Positions 7,373-14,929 of a DNA stretch of 18,335 nt are shown here, piece after piece. Position 1 is the stretch's first letter; the number at the start of each line of letters is the position of its first letter. The DNA lies in NCBI GenBank assembly GCA_964650405.1, contig CAZYTO010000093.1, positions 1 to 18,335 of the forward strand, in the 5' to 3' direction. Origin of the DNA: CAZYTO01 sp964650405. Its GTDB lineage: Bacteria; Acidobacteriota; Thermoanaerobaculia; Gp7-AA8. The notes beneath the pieces were generated by a model that saw only the letters and a program-made list of their open reading frames with translations, was not told the DNA's origin and ran no database searches. The translations under genes were made by a program, and so were the position numbers.

Positions 7373-7917
7373 TTGCGCGCCTCCTTCGCCGCGCGTATCT
7401 CCTCGATGGCGGCGGCGATCTGCGCGGGAGCCTGCAGTCCGTTGACGCGCGTCCACTTGCCCGCCGCATCGTTTCCGACGAGGAGCAGGGGAGAGTGCGT
7501 GGCCGGATCGCCCGACCAGGCGCGCAGGGCTTTCAGGAGGCGGGCGATGTCGTTCTTCGATCCGGTGACGAGCGTCCAGCCCGGCCGGCCGTGAAAGCGC
7601 TCGCTCCAGGCCCGCAGCCGCGGCGGCGTGTCGTTGGCCGGGTCGACCGTGATGGAGATCAGCCGCACGTCGTCCTGCCCGGCCAGGAGGGGCTGCAGCG
7701 CGGCCATGTGCGCGCCCAGCGGCGTGCAGATCGTCGTGCAACTGGTGAAGATGAAGCTGATGGCCACGACTTTGCCGTGCACGAGATCGCTGTAGAAGTG
7801 AAAGGCATGGCCGTTCTGGTCGACCACCGCGACGTCCGGAATGGTGAGCGGCGGCTCGGCGTCCGCGACCGCCGGTGCGGCTGCAAGCGCGCCAAGCAGG
7901 AGGAGCGCGGCGATCAT
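7369..7917 (-). CDS. SCO1/SenC family protein (first of two)
   Basis: 182 residues, beginning with a clear signal peptide (MIAALLLLGALAAAPAVADA). The copper/thiol motif is C60TTIC64 followed by Thr-Pro rather than the usual CxxxCP; H141 (THSPLLLVGN) is kept. It begins in an ATGA overlap with the beta-propeller gene and ends in an ATGA overlap with the second SCO gene. The altered residue after the second Cys may tune redox potential or metal affinity relative to the sister protein, suggesting a division of labour; that is inference. Confidence 0.9.
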   Translation of the reverse strand: MIAALLLLGALAAAPAVADAEPPLTIPDVAVVDQNGHAFHFYSDLVHGKVVAISFIFTSCTTICTPLGAHMAALQPLLAGQDDVRLISITVDPANDTPPRLRAWSERFHGRPGWTLVTGSKNDIARLLKALRAWSGDPATHSPLLLVGNDAAGKWTRVNGLQAPAQIAAAIEEIRAAKEARK

Positions 7918-9833
7918 CCGTGGGCCTCGATGGTCAGGACGCCGGCCTGGCTGAACCGGAGACCGGCGGAAGGGCATTCGGGATAGAGCATGTACGTCCC
8001 GGCCTCGGGCGAGACGAAGGTGAACGTGTATTCGCCGCCGCCCGCGGGTGTGAGGACATGGCGCTCCTGCCAGACGCCCGGAGAGAGCGAGACGAGAGCC
8101 TGCACGTCCTTGAGTCCGTCGCGGGGCTGCTTGTTCTGCGTGTCGCGCAGGCGAAGGCGCACGGTCACGGTCTCGCCCGCGCGCACCGAGCGCGGCACAC
8201 TGACCGGCTCGATGAGCAGGGGAGGGCGGCGCTGCGCTTCGAGCCCGGCGTTCGGAGCGACGGCGACGTCGAGGCAGGCCACGATGCGGGGCGAGTCGAC
8301 CAGCAGGGCGAAATCGTAGTCGCCGGGGCGCCCGAGGCGGACCGATGTCGTGTAAACGCCGGGCTTCCTCTCCCGCAGCGTACGATCGAAGACGAGCAGG
8401 GCACGCGGCTCGTGGCCGGCGTTTCCGAACGTCCCCATCGGCGCGGCCATCCCTTCCTTGTAATAGTAGATCGAGCGATCGGCCGCATTCGCCACGATGA
8501 CGGCATTCTCCCCCGGTACCGGCACGACGCCGTCCGCCGGCGTCCGGGCGGCGCCGAACGGCTTCTGGCCCGCCGGAAAGTCCACCACCGGCACCGGGCT
8601 GCCTTCCTTCCCCAGCTCGGCCAACGGGATCATCTGCACGACTTCGCTCTTCTCCCGGCGGACATAGGCGAGCTGGCTGGTGAACGTCACCTCGAAGGGC
8701 CCGCCGTCGATGGCAGCTGTCTGCACGATGCGCCCGGACGTGACGTCGAGGATCTGCACGGTGTTGCCCGTACGGTTCGGGATGAAGCCGAAACGGCCGC
8801 CGGGCGAGAAGCGGATCCGGTCGATGCCCGGCTGCGTCTTCAGGCTGGCGCTGTGATGCGCGACGGGGTCGATCAGCGTGATCGTGCCGTCCGTTCCGGT
8901 CACTACCGCCTCGCCGCCCAGCGCCGACCACGAAACCGACGCCGGCCACGAGCCGCTGGCGATGTCCCCGGCCTTGCGGAACGAATGGACGTCGATGACG
9001 GACGTCGTGCCGGCCTTGCCGTTGGTGACAAAGACCCAGCGGTTGTCGCCGGACACGGCCAGGTCGTGCGGCCCGTCGCCGGTGGCCACGCGTGCCGCGA
9101 TGCTCACGCCGTCGCGCCGGATGGCCGTGGCGCCGCCGGCGGTGGCCACCCAGATCAGCTCATCATCGGGCTGAGCGGCGATGCGCCGCGGTTCCGGGCC
9201 GGCGTCGATCTCGCGGAGGACGCGCCAGCGGGGGGTGTCGATGACCGCCACGCGGCCGGCGGCCGGCATCGAGACGAGCAGCAACTGCTGGTCGTCGGCC
9301 AGTGCCCAGTCGTCGCCTGCGCTCTTCAGTGGCAGCATGGCCAGCAACTGCGTCCCGCCGAAACTGAAGTGCGGGTCGACGACGGAGATCGTGGGATCGT
9401 CGTTGAGCACGATGACGTGGTAGACGTTGAGGTCGACCTCGGCGCGGCGGAAGACGTCTCCGGCCGTGAAGGTGGCCACCTTCTGCGTGCAGCGCTTCGA
9501 GGCCGCCTCGGGCTCGCCGGCGTGCCGCGCGCTCATCCACGCACTCGGAAACACTCCGCTCACCGGCGCGCCGCTCTTCTCGTCGGCGATCTTCACGGAC
9601 ACGGCCACTTCGTCGCCCTCGCGGAACGGGGCGCTGCTGCTCTCGCCGGCCGCGTGGCGCATGGTCAGCTCCACGGCTACGCCGCTGTCGGCAGTACGCC
9701 GCGTGATGACGGATTCCGCGGGCTTCTCGGCGCCCAGGGAGGTCAGCGCAAGGAGCGCCGGCAAAAGCAAAGATGAAGCATGAAGGATGAAGGATGAAGG
9801 CTTCATGACGAGAGCCCGGCGGAAAACCTTCAT
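7914..9833 (-). CDS. Exported YVTN/cytochrome-d1-like beta-propeller protein with C-terminal Ig-like domain
   Basis: 639 residues from ATG 9833, or 630 from ATG 9806. Either start leaves a signal peptide (LHASSLLLPALLALTSLGA). A beta-rich N-terminal domain of about 120 residues comes first. A propeller follows, with repeats of the type WVFVTNGKAGTTSVIDVHSF and GFIPNRTGNTVQILDV. The C-terminal 120 or so residues form an Ig-like domain (VTVRLRLRDTQNKQPRDGL through AGTYMLYPECPS). Proteins of this kind are annotated cytochrome D1-domain proteins, but I cannot see haem-d1 ligands with certainty. It is the first gene of the minus-strand operon, next to two SCO proteins and a cytochrome c. Both candidate starts lie in or next to a 29-bp inverted repeat that also encodes part of the signal peptide. 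Confidence 0.85.
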   Translation of the reverse strand: MKVFRRALVMKPSSFILHASSLLLPALLALTSLGAEKPAESVITRRTADSGVAVELTMRHAAGESSSAPFREGDEVAVSVKIADEKSGAPVSGVFPSAWMSARHAGEPEAASKRCTQKVATFTAGDVFRRAEVDLNVYHVIVLNDDPTISVVDPHFSFGGTQLLAMLPLKSAGDDWALADDQQLLLVSMPAAGRVAVIDTPRWRVLREIDAGPEPRRIAAQPDDELIWVATAGGATAIRRDGVSIAARVATGDGPHDLAVSGDNRWVFVTNGKAGTTSVIDVHSFRKAGDIASGSWPASVSWSALGGEAVVTGTDGTITLIDPVAHHSASLKTQPGIDRIRFSPGGRFGFIPNRTGNTVQILDVTSGRIVQTAAIDGGPFEVTFTSQLAYVRREKSEVVQMIPLAELGKEGSPVPVVDFPAGQKPFGAARTPADGVVPVPGENAVIVANAADRSIYYYKEGMAAPMGTFGNAGHEPRALLVFDRTLRERKPGVYTTSVRLGRPGDYDFALLVDSPRIVACLDVAVAPNAGLEAQRRPPLLIEPVSVPRSVRAGETVTVRLRLRDTQNKQPRDGLKDVQALVSLSPGVWQERHVLTPAGGGEYTFTFVSPEAGTYMLYPECPSAGLRFSQAGVLTIEAHG

Positions 9834-9855
9834 CCTTCATCCTTCATGCTTCATC
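9772..9855. repeat. Perfect 29-bp inverted repeat of GATGAAG-type units
   Basis: The arms are 9772-9800 and 9827-9855, perfectly complementary over 29 bases, with a 26-nt loop. Each arm is built of short GATGAAGG-like units. The left arm lies inside the start of the beta-propeller gene, where it encodes signal-peptide residues SSFILHASS. The right arm lies in the divergent promoter region. A cruciform or strong mRNA hairpin at the 5' end of the minus-strand operon is possible. Confidence 0.85.
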
Positions 9856-9917
9856 CAGCGCACTCGTTACACCGACGACTCTTCGCGCCTTCTGCGAGAC
9901 GTTTCGTGCCCCCCCAT

Positions 9918-9931
9918 TGTGAAAATTCACA
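9918..9931. promoter_or_regulatory. Near-palindromic operator candidate TGTGA-N4-TCACA
   Basis: TGTGAA-AA-TTCACA lies 24 bp before the first ATG of the seven-gene plus-strand block and about 85 bp from the divergent beta-propeller start. The half-sites match those of CRP (TGTGA/TCACA), but the spacing is 4 as in FNR-type sites, not 6. It could be an operator for a CRP/FNR-family or unrelated dimeric regulator. No regulator gene is in the block. No clear -35/-10 pair was identified. Confidence 0.4.
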
Positions 9932-9954
9932 CGTCGCGGCGGCCGAGCGTCTTC

Positions 9955-11442
9955 ATGGCGAAAGATTCCATGAACGACGTAATTCTAGCGGCCTCGCTGA
10001 CCGCGGCGGCCACGAAGGGGTTTCCTCTCCTCCCGCGCGCCGTGAGCTGGCTGGAAGTCCGCGCCGATCCGGCCGGCGATGCCGACCTGCGGTGGTTGCG
10101 GCATCGATTCAGCGGCACGTTGCTCTACACGCTCCGTTCGAGCCCGGAGTCCGGCCCGGTGCGCCGCGAGCGCCTGCTGCGTGCGGCCCGTGACGGCTGG
10201 GATCTCGTGGAGCTGGAACTCGACGACCTCGTCCCGGAGATCCTCGAGGCCATTCCGCCGCGGCGCCGCGTGCTGGCGTGGTACGGGCCTGCGGCGGGAC
10301 TGGCGGCGCTGCGCGTGCGCTGGCGCCAGCTCGCGGAACACGAGGCGCGCCTCTACCGGCTGGTGCCGGCGGCGCGAACGTCGGCGGACGAGCTGGTGCC
10401 GTTGCAACTGCTCCGCGAGCTCGGCCGCAGCGACGTCGTCGCGTATGCCGAGGGAGAGCCGGCACTGTGGACGCGCGTGGTTGCGCCGCAGCTCGGGGCG
10501 CCCGTGGTCTTCGGCTCGACCGACGGGCAGACGCTGGACCACGGCATTCCCTCGGTGGCGCAACTCGTGGAGGACTACGGCTTCCCGTCGGTCCTTCCGG
10601 CCCGGGAGCTGTTCGCCATCGCCGGCGACCCGGTCTACCGCTCGCTCTCTCCGCGCCTGCACAACGCCGCCTTCCGCGCCGTCGGCCGGCATGCGCTCTA
10701 CATCCCGTTTCATGTCCGGAAGTTCGAGCCGTTCTGGCGCGACATCGTGGAGAGCGGCGCGCTCGACGCTCTCGGTCTGCCGCTCAATGCCATCTGCGTC
10801 GTCTCCCCGCACAAGGAGATGGCCCTGGGCGCCGCGAAGGATCGCACGGCCGCCGTCCGGCGCGCGCACTCGTCGAACTTCTTCATCCGCAGCGCGGACG
10901 GCTGGACGGCCGATACCACTGACCCCGAGGGCGTCATCGTCACGCTCCAGGAGCGCGGCGTCGAGGTCCGAAGCCGTTCCGTGGCCGTGGTCGGTTGCGG
11001 GGGCTCGGGCCGGGCCGTGGCCGCCGCGTTCCACGCGGCCGGGGCGGACGTCACGCTGGTCAACCGCGGCTTCGAGCGCGGCTCGTTCGCCGTGCGGCTC
11101 CTCCATCTGCCGTTCCTGCCGCTGGCCGGGTTCTCCCCCCAGCGTTTCTCCATCGTCGTCAATGCCACGCCCGTGGGGCGCGACGGCATGACCACGCCCT
11201 TCGCGCTCGACGAGCTGCGCGATGACGCCGTGGTGGTCGACCTCGTCTACGGCCGTCAGGCCACGCCGCTCGTCGCCTCCCGCCGCGCCGCCGGCCTGCT
11301 GGCCATCGACGGGACCGAAGTGCTTCTGACCCAGGCCCGTGCGCAGTTTCGCCTCATGACCGGAGAAGAGATGCCCGACGGTGTGGCCCAGCAGGTTCTC
11401 GGCATCGACGCCGAGCCGGACCGCATCGCCGCGGCTTCCTGA
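9955..11442 (+). CDS. DHQ-dehydratase-like (degenerate) / shikimate dehydrogenase fusion
   Basis: 495 residues from ATG 9955; an alternative ATG is at 9970, and neither has a good ribosome site. Residues of about 15-205 resemble type I 3-dehydroquinate dehydratase: E34 and R36 (LEVRAD), R61 and E65 (LRSSPESG) are kept. The catalytic His falls at Y110/G111 (VLAWYGP), the Schiff-base Lys at R135, and the Gln of the APGQ motif is gone. Residues of about 218-490 are shikimate dehydrogenase: the substrate motif SLSPRLHN, catalytic K287 in SPHK, D323 in TTDPEG (normally NTDG), the NADP-binding loop VGCGGSGRA, and a C-terminal QARAQF. The second half looks catalytically competent, the first does not. 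It either supports aromatic biosynthesis with the dehydratase step done elsewhere, or serves a specialised pathway with the six genes behind it. The next gene starts 14 bp downstream. Confidence 0.88.
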   Translation: MAKDSMNDVILAASLTAAATKGFPLLPRAVSWLEVRADPAGDADLRWLRHRFSGTLLYTLRSSPESGPVRRERLLRAARDGWDLVELELDDLVPEILEAIPPRRRVLAWYGPAAGLAALRVRWRQLAEHEARLYRLVPAARTSADELVPLQLLRELGRSDVVAYAEGEPALWTRVVAPQLGAPVVFGSTDGQTLDHGIPSVAQLVEDYGFPSVLPARELFAIAGDPVYRSLSPRLHNAAFRAVGRHALYIPFHVRKFEPFWRDIVESGALDALGLPLNAICVVSPHKEMALGAAKDRTAAVRRAHSSNFFIRSADGWTADTTDPEGVIVTLQERGVEVRSRSVAVVGCGGSGRAVAAAFHAAGADVTLVNRGFERGSFAVRLLHLPFLPLAGFSPQRFSIVVNATPVGRDGMTTPFALDELRDDAVVVDLVYGRQATPLVASRRAAGLLAIDGTEVLLTQARAQFRLMTGEEMPDGVAQQVLGIDAEPDRIAAAS

Positions 11443-11456
11443 AGGAGAGGGAACGT

Positions 11457-11867
11457 ATGCAGGCAGCTCGAGCCCACGATGACGTCACCGCGCCCCCCGG
11501 CGCGCCGCCCCTCGACCTGGCGCCGCTGCTCGGCCGGTGGAACAAGACGAACGAGGCCGCGCAGTGGATCCGGCGCCTGAACATCCGGCGGGACGGAGAC
11601 GGCCTGGCCGTCCACGTGGAAGGCGACGCCGCGCCGGCACCCGCCGACTGGGGCACGGTCCGCGCCGAGTCGATCTACGCCAACGGCATCCTCTCGGCGA
11701 CCGGCTCGGCATTCGTGGCCACGTTCGACTTCGGGGACTTCGAATCCGAACTGCAGGCCAACGCAAACCTCGGCCTCCTGGTCGTGGCCTGCTTCCACCG
11801 GTTCAAGGACGGCAGCGGGCGCTCCGACCTGTTCACGCGCGAGTTCTTCTGGCGGGAGGACGTATGA
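11457..11867 (+). CDS. Small beta-rich protein, paralogue 1 (unknown function)
   Basis: 136 residues. GAAGGAGAGG lies 6 bp upstream of the ATG and overlaps the end of the preceding gene's stop. The core starts LLGRWNKTNEAAQWI and alternates short strands (IRRDGDGLAVHVEG, FVATFDFGDF, LLVVACFHRF), ending in FKDGSGRS (from residue 116) and LFTREFF. A GxWxNxN opening followed by alternating strands suggests a small beta-barrel, perhaps lipocalin- or avidin-like; that is fold inference. There is no signal peptide. It overlaps the next gene, a paralogue, by ATGA. It could be a ligand-binding, carrier or cyclase-type protein. I do not recognise the family. Confidence 0.85.
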   Translation: MQAARAHDDVTAPPGAPPLDLAPLLGRWNKTNEAAQWIRRLNIRRDGDGLAVHVEGDAAPAPADWGTVRAESIYANGILSATGSAFVATFDFGDFESELQANANLGLLVVACFHRFKDGSGRSDLFTREFFWREDV

Positions 11868-12250
11868 GCGTTGTGAGCATTGTGAGTACAGGTGAACCCG
11901 TGGCCACACGCCTGGCCGTCAACGCCCTCACCGGCACCTGGCTGAACACAAATCGCGAAACCCGAGGCATCGGCCGCTTCGACATCTCCGCACGCCCGGA
12001 AGGCGGCGTCGACGTGCTGGCCACCGGCACATCGGCATGGCCGCTGACGCCGGCCAGCGTGTACGGCGACCGCGTCGACACGCGCGACGCGCTGGCCTTC
12101 AGCGCGGTCTGCGACCTCGGCTACGCCGACGTTCACTTGCAGGCGAACATCAAAGGAGGCGTGCTGGTGGTGGCCAGCTTCAACCGGTTCAAGGACGGCA
12201 GCGGACGGTCGAGCTACTTCACGCGCGAGTTTTACTACCGGGTGGGATGA
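11864..12250 (+). CDS. Small beta-rich protein, paralogue 2 (unknown function)
   Basis: 128 residues. It starts in an ATGA overlap with paralogue 1, with GGGAGGA upstream. The core begins LTGTWLNTNRETRGIGRFDI and ends NRFKDGSGRSSYFTREFYYR, closely matching paralogue 1 in order and spacing (F109 begins the shared FKDGSGRS). The FKDGSGRS-to-end region is also very similar at the DNA level, pointing to tandem duplication followed by divergence of the middle. The pair may form a heterodimer or bind two related ligands. No signal peptide, no recognised family. The next start is 1 bp after its stop. Confidence 0.85.
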   Translation: MSVVSIVSTGEPVATRLAVNALTGTWLNTNRETRGIGRFDISARPEGGVDVLATGTSAWPLTPASVYGDRVDTRDALAFSAVCDLGYADVHLQANIKGGVLVVASFNRFKDGSGRSSYFTREFYYRVG

Positions 12251-12251
12251 C

Positions 12252-13493
12252 ATGGCGGCCCCGATACGCGCCGTCGAGCCCCCCGAGCCACGCGGATTCG
12301 CGGGCGTGCACCTGCGCCCCGAGGGGCGGCCTCTCGTCGAACGGATGCGGGTTCTGGCCCGCGGCTGTTTTGCGCCGCGTGCCGCGCAATACGACGCCTC
12401 GGGCGAGTTCCCGCAGGCCGACTTCGACGATCTGTTCAGCGCCGGCCTGCTCGCGCCGTGCGTCCCGCGCCAGTACGGCGGCCTCGGGCTCGGGCCACAC
12501 AGCGGCGACGTCTTCACGCTCTGGATGCTGACCAAGGAGATCGCCCGCGCCGATCTCTCCCTGGCCCGCTGCTGGGAAGGTCATGCCAATTCCCTGGTGC
12601 TGCTCACCGGCCTGGCCACGCCGGCGCAGAAGGAGCGCTGGTTCGAGGGCGTGGTGCAGCGCGGCGAGACGTGGGTGGCCTGGAGCGGCGAGCCGCAATC
12701 GGGCGCGCTCGGCGAGCAGGCCCGTTTCGGCACCCGCGTGGAACGGGTCGACGGCGGCTGGATCGTGGACGGGACCAAGGCTTTCTGCACCAGCGCCGGC
12801 GGCGCCGACTGGGCCATCCTCCTCGTCAACACCGCCGGCCCCGGCGGCGCGCGGCACGCCGCCGGCTCGCCGGAGACGCTGCTCCTCCTGGCCTGCGACC
12901 TCTCCGATCCGTCCGTCACCACGGACGGCAGTTGGTGGGATCCGATCGGCATGCGCGCCACGGCCAGCCACATGGTGCGCTTCGACCGCACCTTCATCCC
13001 GGAGGAGAACTCCGTCGGCACGCCCGGCGCGTACCTTCGCGACGGCTGGCAGACCTGCTTCGCGCCGCACTACGCCGCCTCGTTCCTCGGCGCCGCGGAA
13101 GCGGCCTTCGACTACGCGACCGACTACGTCCGCGTGCAGAACAAAGGCGACGACCCGTACGTGCAGCACCACGCGGCCAAGATGGCCTTGAACGTCGAGA
13201 CGGCGCATCTCTGGCTGCGCCACGTAGCGACGCTCTGGGAAAGCGGCGATTGCGACGAGGCCCAGGTCGCGGGCAGCCGGGCTCGTTACCTGCTCGAGCA
13301 CCTCGCGGAGGAGACGCTGCAGCACGCCATTCGCACCTGCGGCGCGCGGTCTCTCAACCGTCCCAGCGCACTGGAGCGGACCTACCGCGATCTCTCCATC
13401 TACATCCGTCACGACAATGACGACCAGGTGCTGGCCACCATCGGCCGGGCCCTGCTCGGCCGCAGTTTCGACGCGTCGTTCTACAAGCCATGA
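12252..13493 (+). CDS. Acyl-CoA dehydrogenase-fold flavoprotein, probable monooxygenase type
   Basis: 413 residues, the usual ACAD length. Features in order: the N-terminal helical domain with QYGGLGLG; the middle beta domain with WSGEPQSG (flavin/substrate loop) and WIVDGTKAFCTSA; and a C-terminal helical bundle ending in DLSIYIRHDNDDQVLATIGRALLG. In classical acyl-CoA dehydrogenases this last region carries the catalytic base (YEGT in MCAD). Here RHDN replaces it, as in DszC-like flavin monooxygenases that use the ACAD fold for oxygenation. S-, N- or C-oxidation is therefore more plausible than beta-oxidation. It needs reduced flavin from an unlinked reductase, since none is encoded here. 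The last codons overlap the next gene by ATGA. Confidence 0.88.
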   Translation: MAAPIRAVEPPEPRGFAGVHLRPEGRPLVERMRVLARGCFAPRAAQYDASGEFPQADFDDLFSAGLLAPCVPRQYGGLGLGPHSGDVFTLWMLTKEIARADLSLARCWEGHANSLVLLTGLATPAQKERWFEGVVQRGETWVAWSGEPQSGALGEQARFGTRVERVDGGWIVDGTKAFCTSAGGADWAILLVNTAGPGGARHAAGSPETLLLLACDLSDPSVTTDGSWWDPIGMRATASHMVRFDRTFIPEENSVGTPGAYLRDGWQTCFAPHYAASFLGAAEAAFDYATDYVRVQNKGDDPYVQHHAAKMALNVETAHLWLRHVATLWESGDCDEAQVAGSRARYLLEHLAEETLQHAIRTCGARSLNRPSALERTYRDLSIYIRHDNDDQVLATIGRALLGRSFDASFYKP

Positions 13494-14920
13494 AAGGCCA
13501 CCGGATCGTCTGGGCGTTCGCCCTCGGCTATCTCCTCTCGTACGCGCCGTACGCGGCGCTGACGAAGCTGCTCACCTCCGGGCGGCTCGGCGCGGCCGCG
13601 GACCTCTCCGGCTTCGAGCTGCTGCCGGCCACCATCGTCGGGACGCTCCTCGTGCTGCCGCTGCTCATCGCCGCGCTCGGCTGGTGGAAGTACGTCGCGC
13701 GTCCGGACCGGCACATCCTCGTCTCCGGCTTTGGCACGGCCCTCATCATCGGTTGCACGACGCTGGCTTACACCTTCCACGGCGTCTCCATCGTGCTGGC
13801 GCTGCTGCTCATGCGTGGCGGCGTGCTCGTTCTCGCGCCCCTGGTCGACGTCCTCTTCGGGCGCGAAGTTCGCTGGTTCTCGTGGACGGCACTGGCCCTG
13901 AGCTTGCTGGCCGTCTTCATCGCCCTGCGCGACGCCGGCAGCTACCGCCTCTCGGTGGCGGTCCTGGCCAACCTCGGCTGCTACCTCTCCGGTTATGTCC
14001 TGCGCCTGCCGTGCATGACGCACGCGGCCAAAGTGCGCGACGCGGCCACGACGCGACGCTACTTCGTCAGTGAGGCCGTGGTGGCGCTCGGTTTCCTGAC
14101 GGCGCTCCCCATCGTTCTCGCGATCGCCGGGAAGGGTGCGTGGATGCTGGAGCTGCGGCGCGGCTGGACGGGGATGCTCGCCTTGCCGGCGCTCCTTCCA
14201 GCCCTGGGCGTCGGCGCGCTGTACGCCATGCTCTACGTCTTCGGGACGCTGATCTACCTCGACCGGCGCGAGAACACGTTCTGCATCCCGCTCAACCGTG
14301 CTTCGAGCCTGCTGTCCGGGGTCATCACCGCCCTCGCGCTGCAGTCGCTGTTGCACTTCGGCCAGGTACCCGCCTCGCAGCTCGAGGCGGCCGCCGTGAT
14401 CGGTCTGGCCCTGCTGCTCCTCTCGCCCGCCCATCACGCGTTCGGCTACGCGCGCGAAGTGGCACCGGCGCGGAAGCTGTTCCTCTTCGTCTGCGCGGGC
14501 AACACCTGCCGCTCCGCGCTGGCGGAGGCCATTGCCCGCGCCGAGCTGGCGCGACGTTTCGGCAGGAAGGCGCCGGCGGAAGCGCTGAGCGCCGGCCTCT
14601 CGGCGAAGAGCGGAGCGCCAATGACGGAGCGCTCGCGCGAAGCCCTGCACGTGCTGTCGATCGAGCCGATGCCGCACGCGGCGCGGGTCGTGACGGCGGA
14701 GATCGTCGACTCGGCCTCGTTCATCTACTGCATGACCAGCGGACAGTGCGAGACGCTGCTCCGCGCCGTGCCTTCCGCCGCGGCCAGGACGCGGTGCCTC
14801 GATCCCGACGGCGACGTGGCCGATCCGAGCGAGCAGCCGCTGGCTGCCTACGTCGATACCGCCCGCCGCATCCAGCGGCTCGTCCGTTACCGCTTCGACG
14901 AGGCAGGCCTGCGCGCCTGA
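13490..14920 (+). CDS. EamA/DMT-like membrane protein fused to a YwlE-like low-molecular-weight phosphatase domain
   Basis: 476 residues. Residues 1 to about 320 form around ten hydrophobic segments in two halves, resembling drug/metabolite transporters. From about residue 328 a complete low-molecular-weight phosphatase domain follows. Its P-loop is C335AGNTCR341 (CX5R), and the general-acid Asp lies in the DVADP stretch (D445-P446). T339 occupies the position where the protein-arginine phosphatase YwlE has Thr, whereas tyrosine phosphatases usually have Ile. The FIYCMTSGQCETLL helix also resembles YwlE. The link between a transporter and a soluble phosphatase in one chain is unusual. The domain might dephosphorylate an exported product or regulate transport. 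Arsenate reduction is less likely, because the C-x6-C pair of thioredoxin-linked ArsC is not matched (spacing of 5). The start overlaps the ACAD stop by ATGA. Confidence 0.85.
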   Translation: MKGHRIVWAFALGYLLSYAPYAALTKLLTSGRLGAAADLSGFELLPATIVGTLLVLPLLIAALGWWKYVARPDRHILVSGFGTALIIGCTTLAYTFHGVSIVLALLLMRGGVLVLAPLVDVLFGREVRWFSWTALALSLLAVFIALRDAGSYRLSVAVLANLGCYLSGYVLRLPCMTHAAKVRDAATTRRYFVSEAVVALGFLTALPIVLAIAGKGAWMLELRRGWTGMLALPALLPALGVGALYAMLYVFGTLIYLDRRENTFCIPLNRASSLLSGVITALALQSLLHFGQVPASQLEAAAVIGLALLLLSPAHHAFGYAREVAPARKLFLFVCAGNTCRSALAEAIARAELARRFGRKAPAEALSAGLSAKSGAPMTERSREALHVLSIEPMPHAARVVTAEIVDSASFIYCMTSGQCETLLRAVPSAAARTRCLDPDGDVADPSEQPLAAYVDTARRIQRLVRYRFDEAGLRA

Positions 14921-14929
14921 GGAGATCCC

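Noticed and set aside
7875..9776. 633-codon open frame on the plus strand opposite the beta-propeller gene
   Set aside because: Its composition is a shadow of the minus-strand gene. The minus frame has a signal peptide, propeller repeats and operon overlaps.
12219..13412. 397-codon minus-strand frame opposite the ACAD gene
   Set aside because: No recognisable motif, and it is antisense to a clear ACAD-fold protein.
14461..14920. Arsenate reductase (ArsC) reading of the phosphatase domain
   Set aside because: The P-loop CAGNTCR and the MTSGQ helix fit YwlE better. The Cys pair spacing does not match the thioredoxin-linked ArsC pair, and no other arsenic gene is nearby.
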